Counted from the stretch's first letter, positions 11,930 through 24,707 are shown. The stretch is DNA of 64,000 nt from Bidens hawaiensis (GCA_021521415.1 JAIQDT010000170.1:356058-420057), one strand, 5' to 3'. Notes: a model not told the origin generated them from the letters alone. Numbers and translations are program-made.

Positions 11930-12576
11930 AGGGCTATCACTTTTACCCGAAGCCAAACCCGAGAAAACACGTACCCGAACTCGAACTAACCCGAACCGAA
12001 AAACCATAACCTGAGAACAGACTAACCCGAACCCGAACCGAAGTAATTTGGGTTGGTTCTCGGGTTTGATTTATAAGTTTCGGGTCAACCCGAATAAACT
12101 TTTAGTTTTGAAATTAAATATATTTATAGGTATAATAGGCTTAGTCTTCCACTAATTTTATCAAAATATGGTCCTAATTGATTGTTGTCATTACAATTAT
12201 TTGTTTATTGTTAATTTATGTTTTTCGTTTATTACTAATAGTAACTATAATCGAATAATCAGATCACGCCCAATTGAATACGATTATGGTTCGAGTTTGT
12301 TTTACTCTTCTTTTGGATTGTTTTATCAAGTTATGTTGGTTTATTATTTAATTATTTGCTTGCAAAAAATAATATGTTGTTTTAATTTTAGGATTGTAGT
12401 TTTAAATTGTTTTTGTTTTTTGTTATGTTTTCTATAATACTCGAAACACGATTAACCCAACCCGAAAAAACCCGAACCCCAAAAAGCCCATGAGAGATTT
12501 GGTTTGGGTTTCAGGTCAAGATTAAAACTTCGAAACTGGAAGAATTCGACCCGAAAAACCTGAAGAACACCCATAC
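11930..12576. mobile_element. hAT-type MITE, first copy
   Basis: It begins agggctatcac and ends gaacaccca. It shares its whole layout with the element at 12631: the aacccgaa-rich left end, then gtttcgggtcaacccgaata and ggtataataggcttagtctt, then the right end. A clean 8-bp target duplication was not found, so the boundaries are approximate. Confidence 0.6.
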
Positions 12577-12630
12577 ATCAAGTAAGTCCATATAATCAAG
12601 ACTTCAAAATTCACAATACAAAAGTGTTAC

Positions 12631-13584
12631 CAGGGCTGTCACTTTTTCCCGAAACCCAACCCGAAAAAACCTGGACCCAAACCCGAACTAACCCGAACCG
12701 AAAAACCCGAACCCGAGAAAAGACTAACCCGAGCCCGAACCGAAGTAATTCGGGTTGGTTTTGGAGTTTGATTTATATGTTTCGGGTCAACCCGAATAAA
12801 CTTTTAGTTTTAAAATTAAATATGTTTTTAGGTATAATAGGCTTAGTCTTAGCCACTTAAGTTATCAATTGCTGACCTTAATCGATTGTTGTCATTCCAG
12901 CTATTATGGATCGATTGTTTATTGTTAATTTATGTTTTACGTTTATTACTAATAGCAACCGTAAGCGAACAACCAAATCACGTCCGATTAAAGAAGATTA
13001 TGGTTCAATTTAGTACTTAGTTTTATTCTTCTTTTGAATTGTTTTATCAAGTTATGTTGGTTTATTAGTTGATTATTTGTGTTACGAGTAAAGAAGAATG
13101 TGTTGTTTTAATTTTAACATTGAAGTTGTTTTTTGTTTTTGTCTTTTAGGATACTCTGTAACATCCGGCCCCTCGCACCACCAATATTGTCCGCTTTGTC
13201 TACGTAGAGCTCACGTATTTGTTTTTGGTTGCCAGATGGAGACTTCCCAGTAGGTCACCCATCCTGCTACTACTTCCAGCTGAACATGCTTAACTGTGGA
13301 GCTCTCCTTTAGTCCACTACCGTTAAGCCCAAAACGCATTGGTGATTTACTAGGCAGTGCATTTACTTATGAACCAAGAATCTATCTTGTCAACGGCCGA
13401 TGTGGGATTCGCCTAGGATGTTACATACTCGAAACTCGATTAACCCAACCCAAAAAAACCCGAACCAGAATTACCCGAACCCGAAAAACCCACGAGAGAT
13501 TTGGGTTGGGTTTCGGGTTAAGATTTATAACTTTGAAACCCGAGAACCCGACCCAAAAAACCCTAAACCCGAAGAACACCCCTA
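12631..13584. mobile_element. hAT-type MITE, second copy, with Cassandra LTR inside
   Basis: The element runs from cagggctgtcac to gaacacccct(a) and is flanked by a perfect 8-bp duplication agtgttac at 12623-12630 and 13585-13592, which fits the hAT superfamily. Without the Cassandra LTR (13157-13425 plus its duplication) it is about 680 bases and has no transposase, so it is non-autonomous. The apparent 159-codon ORF beginning at 13296 crosses element boundaries and is not a gene. Confidence 0.75.
13157..13425 (-). mobile_element. Cassandra (TRIM) solo LTR
   Basis: It starts TGTAACATCC, ends GGATGTTACA, and is flanked by the 5-bp duplication tactc (13152-13156 and 13426-13430). The central part is the reverse complement of plant 5S rRNA: gagacttcccagtaggtcac, cccatcctgctactact and catgcttaactgtggag all align with the 5S 3' half. 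LTRs carrying 5S sequence and its Pol III promoter define Cassandra. The minus strand is assigned from the 5S orientation. Confidence 0.9.
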
Positions 13585-13592
13585 AGTGTTAC

Positions 13593-15133
13593 ATATGCTA
13601 CAAAATAAAAAAAAAATACAATATTAACCTAAAACCACCCCCATTCACAAACCAACCCAAACCAATCTTCAATTATAATATTAATTTCTCTCTCTTCCAC
13701 CTACCCAATCCAACCAAACCAAATTTTCCATCCTCATTAGCAAACCAAACCAATTGTGTTTTATTAATAATATAATTTATAAATATAATTTATAATTGTG
13801 TTTTATTAATAATTGTTGTGTTTTTTTATTAAAAGTGTTTAAAAATATAAAAAATAATTTCTTTATTTAAAAATAAACAATATATATTTAATATAAAAAT
13901 ATTTTAAAAAAATATTTATATTCATCAAACACACTTAATAAAGTAGATAACAAAGTTACGATCATAGCATTAAATATAAAATTACACTTAGAAATGATAA
14001 AAACTACATAATTATTCATCATTGCCAAATTTTTGCCAAATATGCTCAATCAAATCATATGAACCAATATGAAGTTTACAAGTGTCGGATGATGAATTAT
14101 ATAATCTGATAATGCTAGATTTTCTAGATAATAAGTTTTATCCAAAAAATCTTATGAACTAATATAAAGTTGACAAGTGGCGGATAATATAAATCGGTAA
14201 TGGTTAAAAATAAATTTTTTTACAAACTTTAAAAAATTTATATCGACGTGTTCAAAAAAAAACTGAACAAGAATGTGTTTTTAGAATTTTTAAAAAACTT
14301 AATTAATAAAAGTTATTAGAAAAAAAAACAATATTGATGTTAAAATAAATAGTTTAAAAGAAGAAACAAAAAAGGAAAAAAAACCATAGAATGAGCGACA
14401 CATGGAGGTAAAATGGTTTGCCTTAAAGTTTGCTATTATGAGTGGTTCACCACCTTTTGATTGATTTTTCTTTTTTTTTTTTAATGTTGAATAGTGTTAC
14501 AAACTAGTGGGTAGTTTGGCAATGGGGGTGGTCTAACAACTTATATTAGCCACCTAGTGTTCTTTTATATATTTATATATTCAGTTTCAGTTTACCCTTT
14601 TTGATTTTAATTATGTAAAATAGTATTAAACAGTTAATAACGATAATAATAAAAATTATTCATAAGTGACATTACATTCCAATTTAAATAAATAAATATA
14701 ACACTTTAACATTGTAAACAATGGCGAGTATCGGTTCACGGTTACACAACAGCTTCACAACTGGTTTACGATTTATAATCGTTTGTCAAAACTACATAGG
14801 CATAAATTATAAGAAAATAAAATATCTAGAAAAATAAAATTGGCTCAAAGCTCTAACCTTTTTAGTCAGTCTAGCTAGTGGTCGACTCAATCAGTCCGGC
14901 CAGTACGGTTTAACTTTTCCAAAATCCGGAGTTACCACTTACGAGTTCAACACATAAGTTCCATCATAACCAGTTGTATCGGATTGTAAACTATCCTACC
15001 TAAGTACCTAAATAACGGCAATCCCGCTCCTTGTTGGTTGGACCATTTTTTACCTCTAAGTTCTCAATTTTATTTCTGGTCATTATTTCTTGCCCACCAA
15101 ATAACGGTTTTCGGGTTCGTAAACTATCCTACA
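13593..15133. other. Intergenic, AT-rich
   Basis: No coding signal was seen. A short diverged duplication occurs at about 14055-14110 and 14145-14200 (shared word form atatgaaGTTtacaagtg, then cggat). The stretch 14400-14570 has MITE-like wording but no boundaries could be set. Confidence 0.4.
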
Positions 15134-16150
15134 TGAAGGGGCGTTGGGAAACAGAAAACGTTTAGAAGGACTTATTTACATTTGTCAATGCTGTGAATTC
15201 GCATGTTGGGATTGACCAAAAAATGTTTAAATTTTGTTGTGATCGTTTACACTCAGTTATGCTAACTTTGGAAGTAATTGAAACTGAATATTACACATTC
15301 AAACGATTTGCAAGTATGCAACACTTATGATAAAGGACAAAACCAAATTAATATTTGCAACAAAATCACATACACCAAACATATCATCATGTCATTGCAT
15401 ACTTCAAAATATCAAATACTATTTATAGTCAATACCATTCAATAAGATATCAAACATTCTCTACATGTGCTTTGATCTTCTTGCTAACGTGTGCGACCAA
15501 CTTTTCTTCATCAATTAAATGACCCCTTATATGTACTCTCACCATTGATTCCCCCAATTCAACATCTATCACTTGTATCCCTGTTAGTTATATAACCACC
15601 ATCACCTCGGTTTTGTAATTAGCGAAAATAAAAAAAATTAATAATAATAACCTAAAAATAAGAAATTACATTCTATCTTGTGGATGTACTGTTTGACCTT
15701 CCTAAGACAACTATCACATTTACAACCAACATCAATCTTCAACGCCACCTCATCCACTTTTGATGCCCATATCATATCATACACATAAGCTCAGTGAAGG
15801 TATAGATTGAAAACTGATACTCTTCATTTGATCAAAGATACTTAAATACATTTGTAGCGGCAGCTGAAGGACAACATTGAAGGAAGTAAGGACCATATCT
15901 CACTACACTAAATTGGCGCCAATCTTATGACTTTGATTAGACTTATGAGGCATGCGCACTTTAGTGAGTTTAATCAGGTTTTGGGATGTTTCGGGTCAGC
16001 TTCGATATGTTTGATCGGGTTCGGCTAAGTCTATAGCCTATTCACTATTGTGTTAAGGAAAGTAGCAAAGAATAATTCAAATGTAACCATGCCAAACTAG
16101 TTTGTAAGTTTGGCTGTACAAACTGCTCGCTGATTGCTTAGAAATTGCTT
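15134..16150. repeat. Segmental duplication, copy 1
   Basis: Blocks of this segment recur at 31512-33130. Examples are tttgtcaatgctgtgaattc (15182 and 31558), cactcagttatgctaact, cattgcatacttcaaaatat, the ggcagctgaagg block, and cattgtgttaagga-type words near 16045 and 33035. The order is not fully conserved: part of 16550-16680 matches 31850-31990. The second copy lacks the HMA gene and has gained nested MITEs. Confidence 0.7.
15450..15775 (-). CDS. Short heavy-metal-associated (HMA) domain protein, two exons
   Basis: Exon 1 is 15670-15775 (ATG at 15775) and exon 2 is 15450-15580 (TGA at 15450). The intron has GT at 15669 and AG at 15581, and the joined frame is 78 codons. The product begins with a beta strand (DEVALKIDVGCKCDSC), followed by a basic helix (LRKVKQYIHK) and then an IDVELGESMVRVHI strand, the beta-alpha-beta order of HMA metal-chaperone domains of plants. 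The metal site is altered: the usual C-x-x-C is read here as CKCDSC, so the pair CDSC or CKC would have to serve. HMA proteins bind copper, zinc or cadmium in the cytosol or at membranes. No isoprenylation box is seen at the C-terminus. The gene is short for the family and could be a fragment; the start is the first in-frame ATG. Confidence 0.5.
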
Positions 16151-18111
16151 CAAATGTAACCATGTCCTTGAGGTTCAAAGAAAGGTGCATTTGCGGTTTA
16201 TTTGTTGTCACTGGATAAGTTATTAAGAATATGGCGGAACAGAAGACCAAGGAAAGAAAGAAGAATGCACCAAAATGTAGGCTCCGCACCAAACATTGGT
16301 GGTTCTTTCTTATTCTATGTGAATGAAATGAACTGCACAACTAATACAATCTAGGACCATCATCAATAGCACTTCTCGCTAACTTTGGTGTGTATATTGT
16401 ACACATCATGTTCAGCCCCAAATTGGAGTTCTATACAACCCTAGTGGGTATGCAAACGAACCAAGCCTTATCGAGTCCGAGCCTCAAATAAAGCTCGTTT
16501 AGTTTCCAAGCTGAAGCCTTAACGAATCTAGAAAATTTTGAAGTCTTACCTCTGGTTCTTCTTCTTTGCAGTGGTGGTGGTGGTGACAGCTGTTGTTGTT
16601 CCTTTCATATAATTTTTAAGTTTCAACATATATCATTAGGTTAACATAGCCCTAGAAGCTAATAGAGTAATAAGTATTATATAAAATTAAAGAAGAAGAC
16701 CCTTGCCTCTTGGTTTTGAAAGTGTGAATTCCGGAAAGTCCTTATATATGTCAAGAACTAACAAAAATTAAATAAATAAATAAAAGAAGAAAAACAATAA
16801 AATGGAAAAGACAAAAAAAAGTATTGAAACAACTTATGGGGACCATAAATTGGGTATGGTGTGAGTTGCCGGTACATTTTCTTTTTCTTAAAGACCAAAT
16901 TTTATGCAAAAGAAAATAAAAGGACATGACAACTCATAAACTGCAAAAGCCTCAAACATACAAATGAAGAAAATGAAAGCATCAAGATACTTGCCTCTTG
17001 GTCAATTTTGTGCAATGCAAATAATAACTTTGGGAAGAATCTCGAATTTCCGCAAGAACCAACGATAGATCACAATTGATCCCTGCTTACTATCTTTTTA
17101 ACCCCGTATATATAGGTCTGATATCTCTATCACTCTCTTGTCTGCCTCCTTTTCCGGATCTCCCCTCCGGTTTGCATTTTCCGGTTACACAAACTATATC
17201 AGGCCAATGTGCACCAAACAATTTGGTGCTTCAATGTTTTTTGTTTTGAAATGTATTATGCTATATATTTAATACCTTGAATCCCACAACTTTGATCTCT
17301 TGTTACTTTGTTAGCTTTTTTTGCAGACGTATTAACGTCATACATTATCATAAGGATAAGGTTTATAACAAATTACCACCAAACCTTATTGAACGTCATA
17401 CATTAACATTTAAGACTGCTAACACGATATGTTATTGAGCTTCAGATGTACTGTATTTGTATAATATTCGTTTTTTGTACGGCTTTGAATATTTGTGTAC
17501 ATATATTTGTTCACATCTTCAGTGGTACAACCAAAATAGCTATCACATGATATTTTGAATGAAAACACATATTTGCTTAAATCGCTGGTGAATTCGGCTT
17601 CACAACCCCAACATGATGAAAATGAATCATGGATCGAAACATCGACAAAAACAAATTGAGCAAAAATCCATGTATCATTAGGTTGACAAATCAATGGAAC
17701 ACATCACATACATGCGTTTATCACATAGAAATCCAGAAGCACTTCAAACACATACTAATAACGATTCATTCACTCAATTAAATGCTCATATTATGAAGAA
17801 AACTTAGACGATTGATGAGTATGTTTGTACCTTGCGGCCGTACCGAAGAAAAATGCAATAGCTGCTACACGAGAACTCCGTGAACATCGAGAGAGCAACT
17901 ACTATACTCTGTAACTGGTATCACTTATCAACTTATGAGGCGCGAAGTGTGTATCTATTTCTCTAGTTAATGTCGAGGGTAAACTGGTAATTTTCTTGTA
18001 GAAGATAATATGTAATTGTTTTATGCCACAAAATATTAACTTTTACCCTAATGTGCTAAAAGTAGTTATAAAATTATTAACTCAATTAACATAATATAGA
18101 CATTAAGTAAT
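16151..18111. other. Intergenic, no gene recognised
   Basis: A minus-strand open frame at 17419-17694 (91 codons, Cys-containing) and another at 16077-16340 (87 codons, with a hydrophobic stretch) have no recognisable family and no supporting splice or composition signal. The block 16550-16680 is shared with 31850-31990. Confidence 0.4.
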
Positions 18112-19560
18112 ACTCTAGACTCTCTAAAACTCAACTGAACTACTAACCGGCAAGTGAACTGATCGACTCTAGTAAAGCTAGGTAAGCCCGGATATCAGAC
18201 CCATGAGACTCTAAATTGCGTAAACTAGCTAATAAGACTCGACAAACCAACACGACTATTTATTTTTATATTTGTTTAAGTGGGTTTAAATTACTAACAT
18301 TAAACTAATAACTTAACCTGATTTAGAAAGAAAGGTACATAAAACAAAAGATAATTTAATTCGACTGACTCGGATGATGATGAAAAACCACCTATGTTAG
18401 AATCCCCTAAGTTGCAGTTATCAATTAATTGGAAAATACTTGTTATGAAACTGAGATCATAAAATAGACATATAAAAGAAAACCCGAGCAGGACCACTAA
18501 CCATTCTCAAGAAGACACATACGGGTTTCTAATGAGTTTTAAGACACACTAGTTTTATATATTAGACTCCCTTACGGTTATCTAATTAATTATGAACGAG
18601 TACCTTTACAATGAAATCCTACCTTACAGTGCGGAAATCAAAGATAGTTTAATAAATACAATTGACTCGGTAGACAATGTTAACCAATCAAACATAGACG
18701 GACTCCTTATGAAGAACTAAATCTAGCAATCTTAATTAGCAAAGACCTATCAGGTAATCTATCACCTTACAACTTTCTAGATTAGCAACACAATTTTATT
18801 CGTGTGATTAATATTATTGTTCCTATGATCTTATTCGAATTCAATCATAAACTAGTAAAAAACACACATTAGATGACCTAACTAAATCTTATTCTATGAA
18901 ACAATCACCAAGGATAATGTGGAACAATAAAAATCAAAACCAAGCACACATATGCATCAATTAAATAAAATCAAACTCTTTACTAACTCATAAAACCATC
19001 ACGAAAAGCATAATCTAAATAAAAATCAAGCATTAACAAAGGTTCATCGATAGGCATTCTATAAAGTTTAGCATAGCACCGGAAAATCAAACAAAATAAT
19101 TATAAAGAAAACATGTTGAAAAACAGTAGAAACGAAAGATTAAAGGCGATAAAACCCGTAATCTTCGATCTCGATCAAATAGCACTTCATCGAATGATTC
19201 CTTGCCTTCAAAACTGCCAAAATATGCAATCCTAAGTTCCAAGAAACTCCAAAATCGACTGGTAATCGAAGGGTCTATTTCAGGTTAAGGTTAAGGGTGT
19301 TTATATAGTGCAACTTGGCCTTAAACTTGATAAAATCGGGAAACTTTCTGGAATTTGGGTCTCTAGGCGCCTTGCGACCATGCATGTCTTCCCTTGCCGC
19401 GTGCTCAAGGAAGGTCGACCAATATGTTAGTAGTATTGGCTTATTTTCTCTCTGGTTCCTTCTGATTTGTTCCGGCTTCTCGTTATGGCTTTTTTTGACT
19501 CGTTTTTCAACCATTTCAACCACGTTCAACTCCCGGAACCTAAAAAACACAAATATGTTA
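18112..19560 (-). repeat. Non-coding retroelement-like segment, minus strand
   Basis: The wording around 18140-18240 (ccggcaagtgaactgatcg, cggatatcagacccatgaga) resembles a conserved motif seen in many non-coding LTR-type elements of dicots. Near 19300 the minus strand has CTATATAAACACCC, a good TATA context. No LTR pair or target duplication was found, so this is family-resemblance only. Confidence 0.3.
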
Positions 19561-21146
19561 GTAGTATATAAATTCTAAATAAAAACAAACAAAAACTAAT
19601 AAAAGATTATATGAAATATACAAGAGAAATATATATAATTATCAGTATATCATGCCCTAAGGAACATGGAAATACAATATCTATTTATTGTTATACTCGT
19701 TCTAATTATCTTTCTACTTGTTATGGAAGACAAGAAATGAAGTTTTTTTTTACAAAAAACTTGCATCCATAAATAAATCAAGGAAGACATAAAGATATGG
19801 TTTTCTTTAGGTAAGTAACCGAGGAAAACATGTAGAGGTGGATTGCGATAAACGGTGTTATTTTTTGTTTGTTAATTTTTAGTGTTAGAGGGTCTTTGAA
19901 TTCGTGTGTAATCATGTGGTCTAGCCTTTTGCTACTCTAGTATGGTTTCATCAATAAAATGGGCTATTCAAAATATAACTTTTTTTTAATCGTCAATGAA
20001 AACCAAAACTGGAACCCCTACCAAAATCTAGGAATCGAAGAAAAATACAAGAAAGAAAACAAAATAAAACGAAACAAAGTTACAAAGTACTATCTACAAA
20101 AGTAAATTTACAACATAAAATTTGCACCAAATCTAAACTTGATCTCTATCCCATGAATTTCTCGTTCGGATTCTAATGTTTTCTGCTCTTTTTCCTCCAG
20201 CCCCTTTTATTTTCTATGTTCATAATATTAATCGATTAGTTATCAACATGTGTTATATAGATGAGATTGGCTTGATACCTATTTTTTAAAATTTTGATAA
20301 TACTTTTTTTTTCTCAAAATAACTGTTTTAACTTGAATACTTGTATGTGGAGCTAGGTTGACTTTTTAAATTCTTTTAGAAATTACCCAAAAATTCATCC
20401 ACATTCGTTTATACACACACAACATTAGTCATATCACGGATAAATAAAAACATTTACTATGAAACCAATGATGGATCTTGGTGATCCGGACACCTCTAAT
20501 AAATATTTTTACAATAACTTGCAAATTGTTTGTTCACCGGACACCAGACTACAAACCAATCTCTCATCCATTACATCTCTTTAAATGAATTTTTTAATGC
20601 CCTCTAACCCTGCTGCATAATCGGTTAGCACTAAAACCGTGTTACTCACATAATTCTACTGTACTACACTACAAGTTGGCTTGCATTGTCTACAACTCTT
20701 TTATGCATGTTTTTCTTGCCACATAATCATGTGCGTGTTATTCTCCCCATTTGCCTTTATGTCCTTGGCTTTTCTTTGTTCTTGAGTTTTGGCTTTTGCT
20801 CTACCATTCGATTTCAACGGGAATTCAGAGTTTGGCCATTACAGAGCTCTTAATTCATCAATCAGTTCGATTATTTTTGGTTTCTAGTACACCCCTAGGC
20901 CATCAATCAGTTCTTTGTTCTTGTGTTTTTAGTTAGATTATTTTTGGTTTCTTGTACACCCCTAGGCCATCTACACAGTTTCACAATGTAACTTTAGCAC
21001 CATTGCAGAATTCTCAAGTTTTTCTTAGAACACGTGACTTTCTTGTGTTAGGCCACCTCGTTCCTCAAATTGGAGAGCTATGTTGCCTCAATCTGGCTAA
21101 ACTATGTTGTTTTAACCAGGTCCACACTGACTTCAGAGTTTGGCTT
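19561..21146. other. Intergenic; diverged repeat near the right end
   Basis: At 21035-21125 the text (actttcttgtgttaggcc, ggagagctatgttgcctc, actatgttgttttaacc) is a diverged copy of 50487-50572. Inside 20860-20975 a short block (tacacccctaggccat with flanks) is tandemly repeated. No gene is supported. Confidence 0.45.
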
Positions 21147-21706
21147 TGACGTTTTAAATATTTCCACTCGTGTGTAACACGGATATAAGTTATTTTGTAC
21201 TCATGATATAAGTTATAAAAATGTTTAGATTTTTTTTTTATTTTTGTTACTCTTTGTATGTTTTTATATTTGAATTAAAATAACAATGTCATGTCTTATA
21301 ATTTATGTAAAATTATTTTTTTTCTTGAATACGACATTTGCATTCATTTATATTATATACATATATATGACATTTTAAATATTTTCACTTGTGAGTAACA
21401 TGGGTATAAGTTATTTTGTACCCATCGTATAAGTTATAAAAATGTTTAGATTTTCATTTATTTTTGTTACTCTTTGTATGTTTTTGTATTTGAATTAAAA
21501 TAACAATATCATGTCTTATTATTCATGTAAAATTATTCTTTTTCTTAACTATGACATTTACATTAATTTATATTACATACATATATATGACGTTTTAAAT
21601 ATTTCCACTCATGTGAACACGGGTATAAGTTATTTTGTACTCATGGTATAAGTTATAAAAATGTTTAGATTTCATTTATTTTTGTTACTTTTTGTATGTT
21701 TTTGTA

Positions 21707-22474
21707 GAGCTGGGTTCAAATAAGAAGTTTGATTTTCCTAAGAAGGCTAGGAAGGAGGGTATTTTAGTCTACTACCTTAATATTGAAAACCCACTTAATT
21801 TAATTTCAAAAACCCACTTAATTAATCTTAAAAACCCACTTAAATTTTTCACTTATCTCCTACAACCACTACCGCCCACCGCCACCACCTTGCCGGAAAA
21901 GTCTTCGAAATTTTCGCCGGAAAATTTCGTTGGAAAGTCACCGGTAAAACACAATGGAAAAACACTATGAAAAAACACAATGAAAAAACACAATGGAGAA
22001 AAAACACTATGAAAATAAAAACACAATGACAAAACACAATTAAATAACACAATGTAAAAACACAATACGAAAAACACTATGAAAAAATAAAACACAATTG
22101 TATACCACAATTTTATAAAACACAATTTTGGTAAAACACAATTTGTAAAAACCCACGATTTTTTTTTATTTTTATATAGCAATACGGTACTCATATAAAA
22201 GATAAAAAACACTCGTTATTATGGTGAAATTGTTTTTTAAAAAATGTTGTATAAAAAGTTATTGACGTTTTAAAATGATGGGGGAATTTGACATGTGTCT
22301 TGCATGTGGAGAGAGAAAGTCAACTAACGTGTTATCCCTATTATGCCCTTACCCTTATTTTACACTTAATGTTGTCTCTATTTTAATCTCAACCATTCAA
22401 GTTTAAAAATAAATAGACAACATTATTTCCTATCCTTTCTACAAAAAACTAATCTTCTTATTATAACTCAACCT
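21707..22474. mobile_element. Insert interrupting the Helitron-tail array
   Basis: The unit text stops after gtatgtttttgta at 21706 and resumes as gtttttgtatttgaat at about 22475. The insert has no recognised termini. Its centre (21945-22150) is a degenerate repeat of aaaaacacaatg, about a dozen copies. Class unknown. Confidence 0.45.
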
Positions 22475-22562
22475 TGTTTTTGTATTTGAATATAAATAAC
22501 AATATCATGTAAAATCATTCTTTTTTCTTATATATGACATTTGCATTAATTTATATTATATA

Positions 22563-22588
22563 CATCTATCTATCTATCTATCTATCTA

Positions 22589-22627
<39 letters not shown>
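22563..22627. repeat. (ATCT)n-(AT)n microsatellite
   Basis: About seven copies of atct/ctat run straight into a perfect AT run, replacing the shorter tatatacatatata found at the end of the other array units. Confidence 0.9.
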
Positions 22628-22629
<2 letters not shown>

Positions 22630-23144
22630 CGTTTTAAATATTTCGACACGCGTGTAGCACAGCTATAACCATGATTTAAGTTATAAAAATGCTTAGATTT
22701 CCATTTATTTTTGTTACTTTTAGTATGTTTTTGTATATGAATTAAAATAACAATATCATGTCTTATAATTCATGTAAATTTTTTTTTTCTTAAATACGAC
22801 ATTTTCATTAATTTATATTATATACATATGTATGACCTTTTAAATATTTTCACTCGTGTGAACACGGGTACTATCCTAGTTAGTTAATAACTAACAAAAT
22901 TATTGATACGCAAATTTGTTATTTTCGGCAAACGGTTTTTTTTTGCCTAAAATTTTTAAACTCATATGGTAATACTGGAAAAAATCGAAAATGTTGAAAC
23001 CAAATGGTTTCAAAAATCTAAAACCAAAGTTTCAGTTTAATATTAATTTATATATATATCATCCTATTTCTCTCTTGTTTTCATCAATAATCAATTTGAT
23101 ATTAATTTATATATATATCACCTCCCATATATAATTTTATTATT

Positions 23145-24361
23145 GGGAAATTCCCTAAATGACCCTAAAGAAGAAAGAGAGAAAAAAAAAAAATCCTATT
23201 TCACTTAAGATTCCCAAAACTATCCAAAAATATGTACTGAGACGACATCTTGGAGAAATAAACGACGGTATTTGTTAACCAAACAAAAGCTGACACGTGT
23301 AAAGATTCTGACTCACCAGACGAGATTGTTCCGACCCTTTTTTTAACTTAATTAACATTTTAAAAAACCGTCTCTCCAAACGGTTTTTTTGTGTTTCTCG
23401 TCTGTTCCGTTCATATTAATTTTTTCTTGAGATTTGAGCTTTTTTAATTTTGTCTTGGTAGACGCATTTTGTTTGAATTTCGTCTTCCAAGTTCATATTC
23501 CAAAGTTTCTTATCTTGTAAGTTTAAATCCTCTTTTATTCACCTATCTATATCTTCATCTTCTTATATCTATAACCATCTATAATCCATCTATCTCATAA
23601 CCACACTTTAGCGAAATGAAGTATAAGAGAGGAGATCGAGTAGAGGTTGCGGATTTGGGTCCCGGGTTTTTGGGATCGTACTACGGCGGTAACATAATTT
23701 CCACGTTTGGAGATGAATATTATTAAATTCCATAAAACTAATTGAAAGCTAACTAGAACTTGAAGATAAAAAGGAAGAACATGAAGAGATGAAGATGAAT
23801 CAAATACTTGAAGAAGTTGATAATTAAAAATGATAGTTTAATTAGGAAAGTGGGGTCTACATAAAAATAATTAGAAATACCGTCGGATTATACGGAATAA
23901 TAAAATACATGGTAGGTCAAGACGGAATACAAAAAATCCTATCGGTTCAGACGATATTTAAACTTTTATAACTACCAAATAAGAAACTTTGGAATATGAA
24001 CTTGGAAGACGAAATTCAATCCAAATGCGTCTACCAAGATGAAATTAAAAAAGTTCAAATCTCAAGAAAAAATTAACATGTACGGAACAGACGAGAAACA
24101 TAAAAAAACCGTCTGGAGAGACGGTTTTTTAAAAAGTTAATTAAGTTAAAAAAAGGGTCGGAACAGACGAGATTTTTAAAAATCTCGTCCGGTGTGTCAG
24201 AAACTTTACACGTGTAAGCTTTTGTTTGGTTAACAAATACGGTCGTTTATTTCTCCAAGATGTCGTCTCAGTACATATTTTTTGGATTGTTTTGAAAATC
24301 TTGAGTTAATAAGATCTTAGTTTTTCTCTCTCTACTTTAAGGTCATTTAGGGAATTTTCCC
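23145..24361. mobile_element. Mutator-like foldback element (1,217 bp)
   Basis: The ends are GGGAAATTCCCTAAATGACC and the inverted ggtcatttagggaattttccc. A perfect 9-bp duplication tttattatt flanks it (23136-23144 and 24362-24370), which is the Mutator/MULE signature. The inverted repeat is very long: for example cttccaagttcatattccaa near 23487 faces its complement near 23990, so most of the element can fold back. The paralogous arm at about 47140-47165 shows the empty site with a single copy of the target. No transposase is encoded. Confidence 0.9.
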
Positions 24362-24635
24362 TTTATTATTTGCTCATAATCAACTTAATTTCTCTATAAT
24401 TTTAAATAAATAACAAACTATATGTATTGATGATATATTTTGATTTTAAAAGGATAAAAAAATAAAATAGAGATTGATGCAAATATTTATAAAAGAAACA
24501 AGATACGACATACTTTATAAAAAGATATAATAATATATATATAAATGAAATTTAATAAATATGTTATGTAATTTTATAAAGAGATACATGATACGACTTA
24601 CCAATTGTTCCTTTGGGTTGGAGTTTACATAAAAG

Positions 24636-24644
24636 GCTATAAAA
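24636..24644 (+). promoter_or_regulatory. TATA-like box upstream of HSP70 copy 1
   Basis: ctataaaaa lies about 70 bases before the ATG at 24708. The other copy has lost this run (its equivalent reads gcagatgatcatc), so the two promoters differ at this point. No convincing heat-shock element (spaced GAA/TTC blocks) was found. Confidence 0.35.
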
Positions 24645-24707
24645 AATATTCAACTGAAAGCATACATAAGTTTTGGTTGAGTTTTAGATACGTACGTACG
24701 TCTTACA

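Larger units (their letters stand above)
21147..22879 (+). repeat. Tandem array of about 220-bp Helitron-tail units
   Basis: Units start at about 21147, 21368, 21588, 22627 and 22833. Each begins tgacNttttaaatattt, then has a hairpin of the type cgtgt-n-acacgg, then ataagttataaaaatg(t/c)ttag, and ends in an ATATA-rich stretch. The last unit closes with cgtgtgaacacgggtactat followed by CTAG at 22876-22879, next to T, which is a Helitron 3' terminus. Earlier units carry the hairpin but not the CTAG. The array is interrupted by an unrelated insert at 21707-22474. Confidence 0.65.

Noticed and set aside
12168..12437. Hydrophobic 89-codon ORF suggesting a membrane protein
   Set aside because: It lies in the T-rich interior of a MITE; the related copy at 12.9-13.1 kb does not keep the frame.
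13220..13320. 5S rRNA gene
   Set aside because: Only part of 5S is present, diverged and enclosed by TG...CA LTR ends with a 5-bp TSD; it is Cassandra, as is the copy at 40145.
13296..13775. 159-codon plus-strand ORF
   Set aside because: It begins in the Cassandra LTR, crosses the MITE interior and its TSD, and ends outside; composition comes from aacccgaa repeats.
24600..24707. Heat-shock element in the HSP70 promoter
   Set aside because: TTC and GAA words occur but not with the required alternating 2-base spacing over three blocks.
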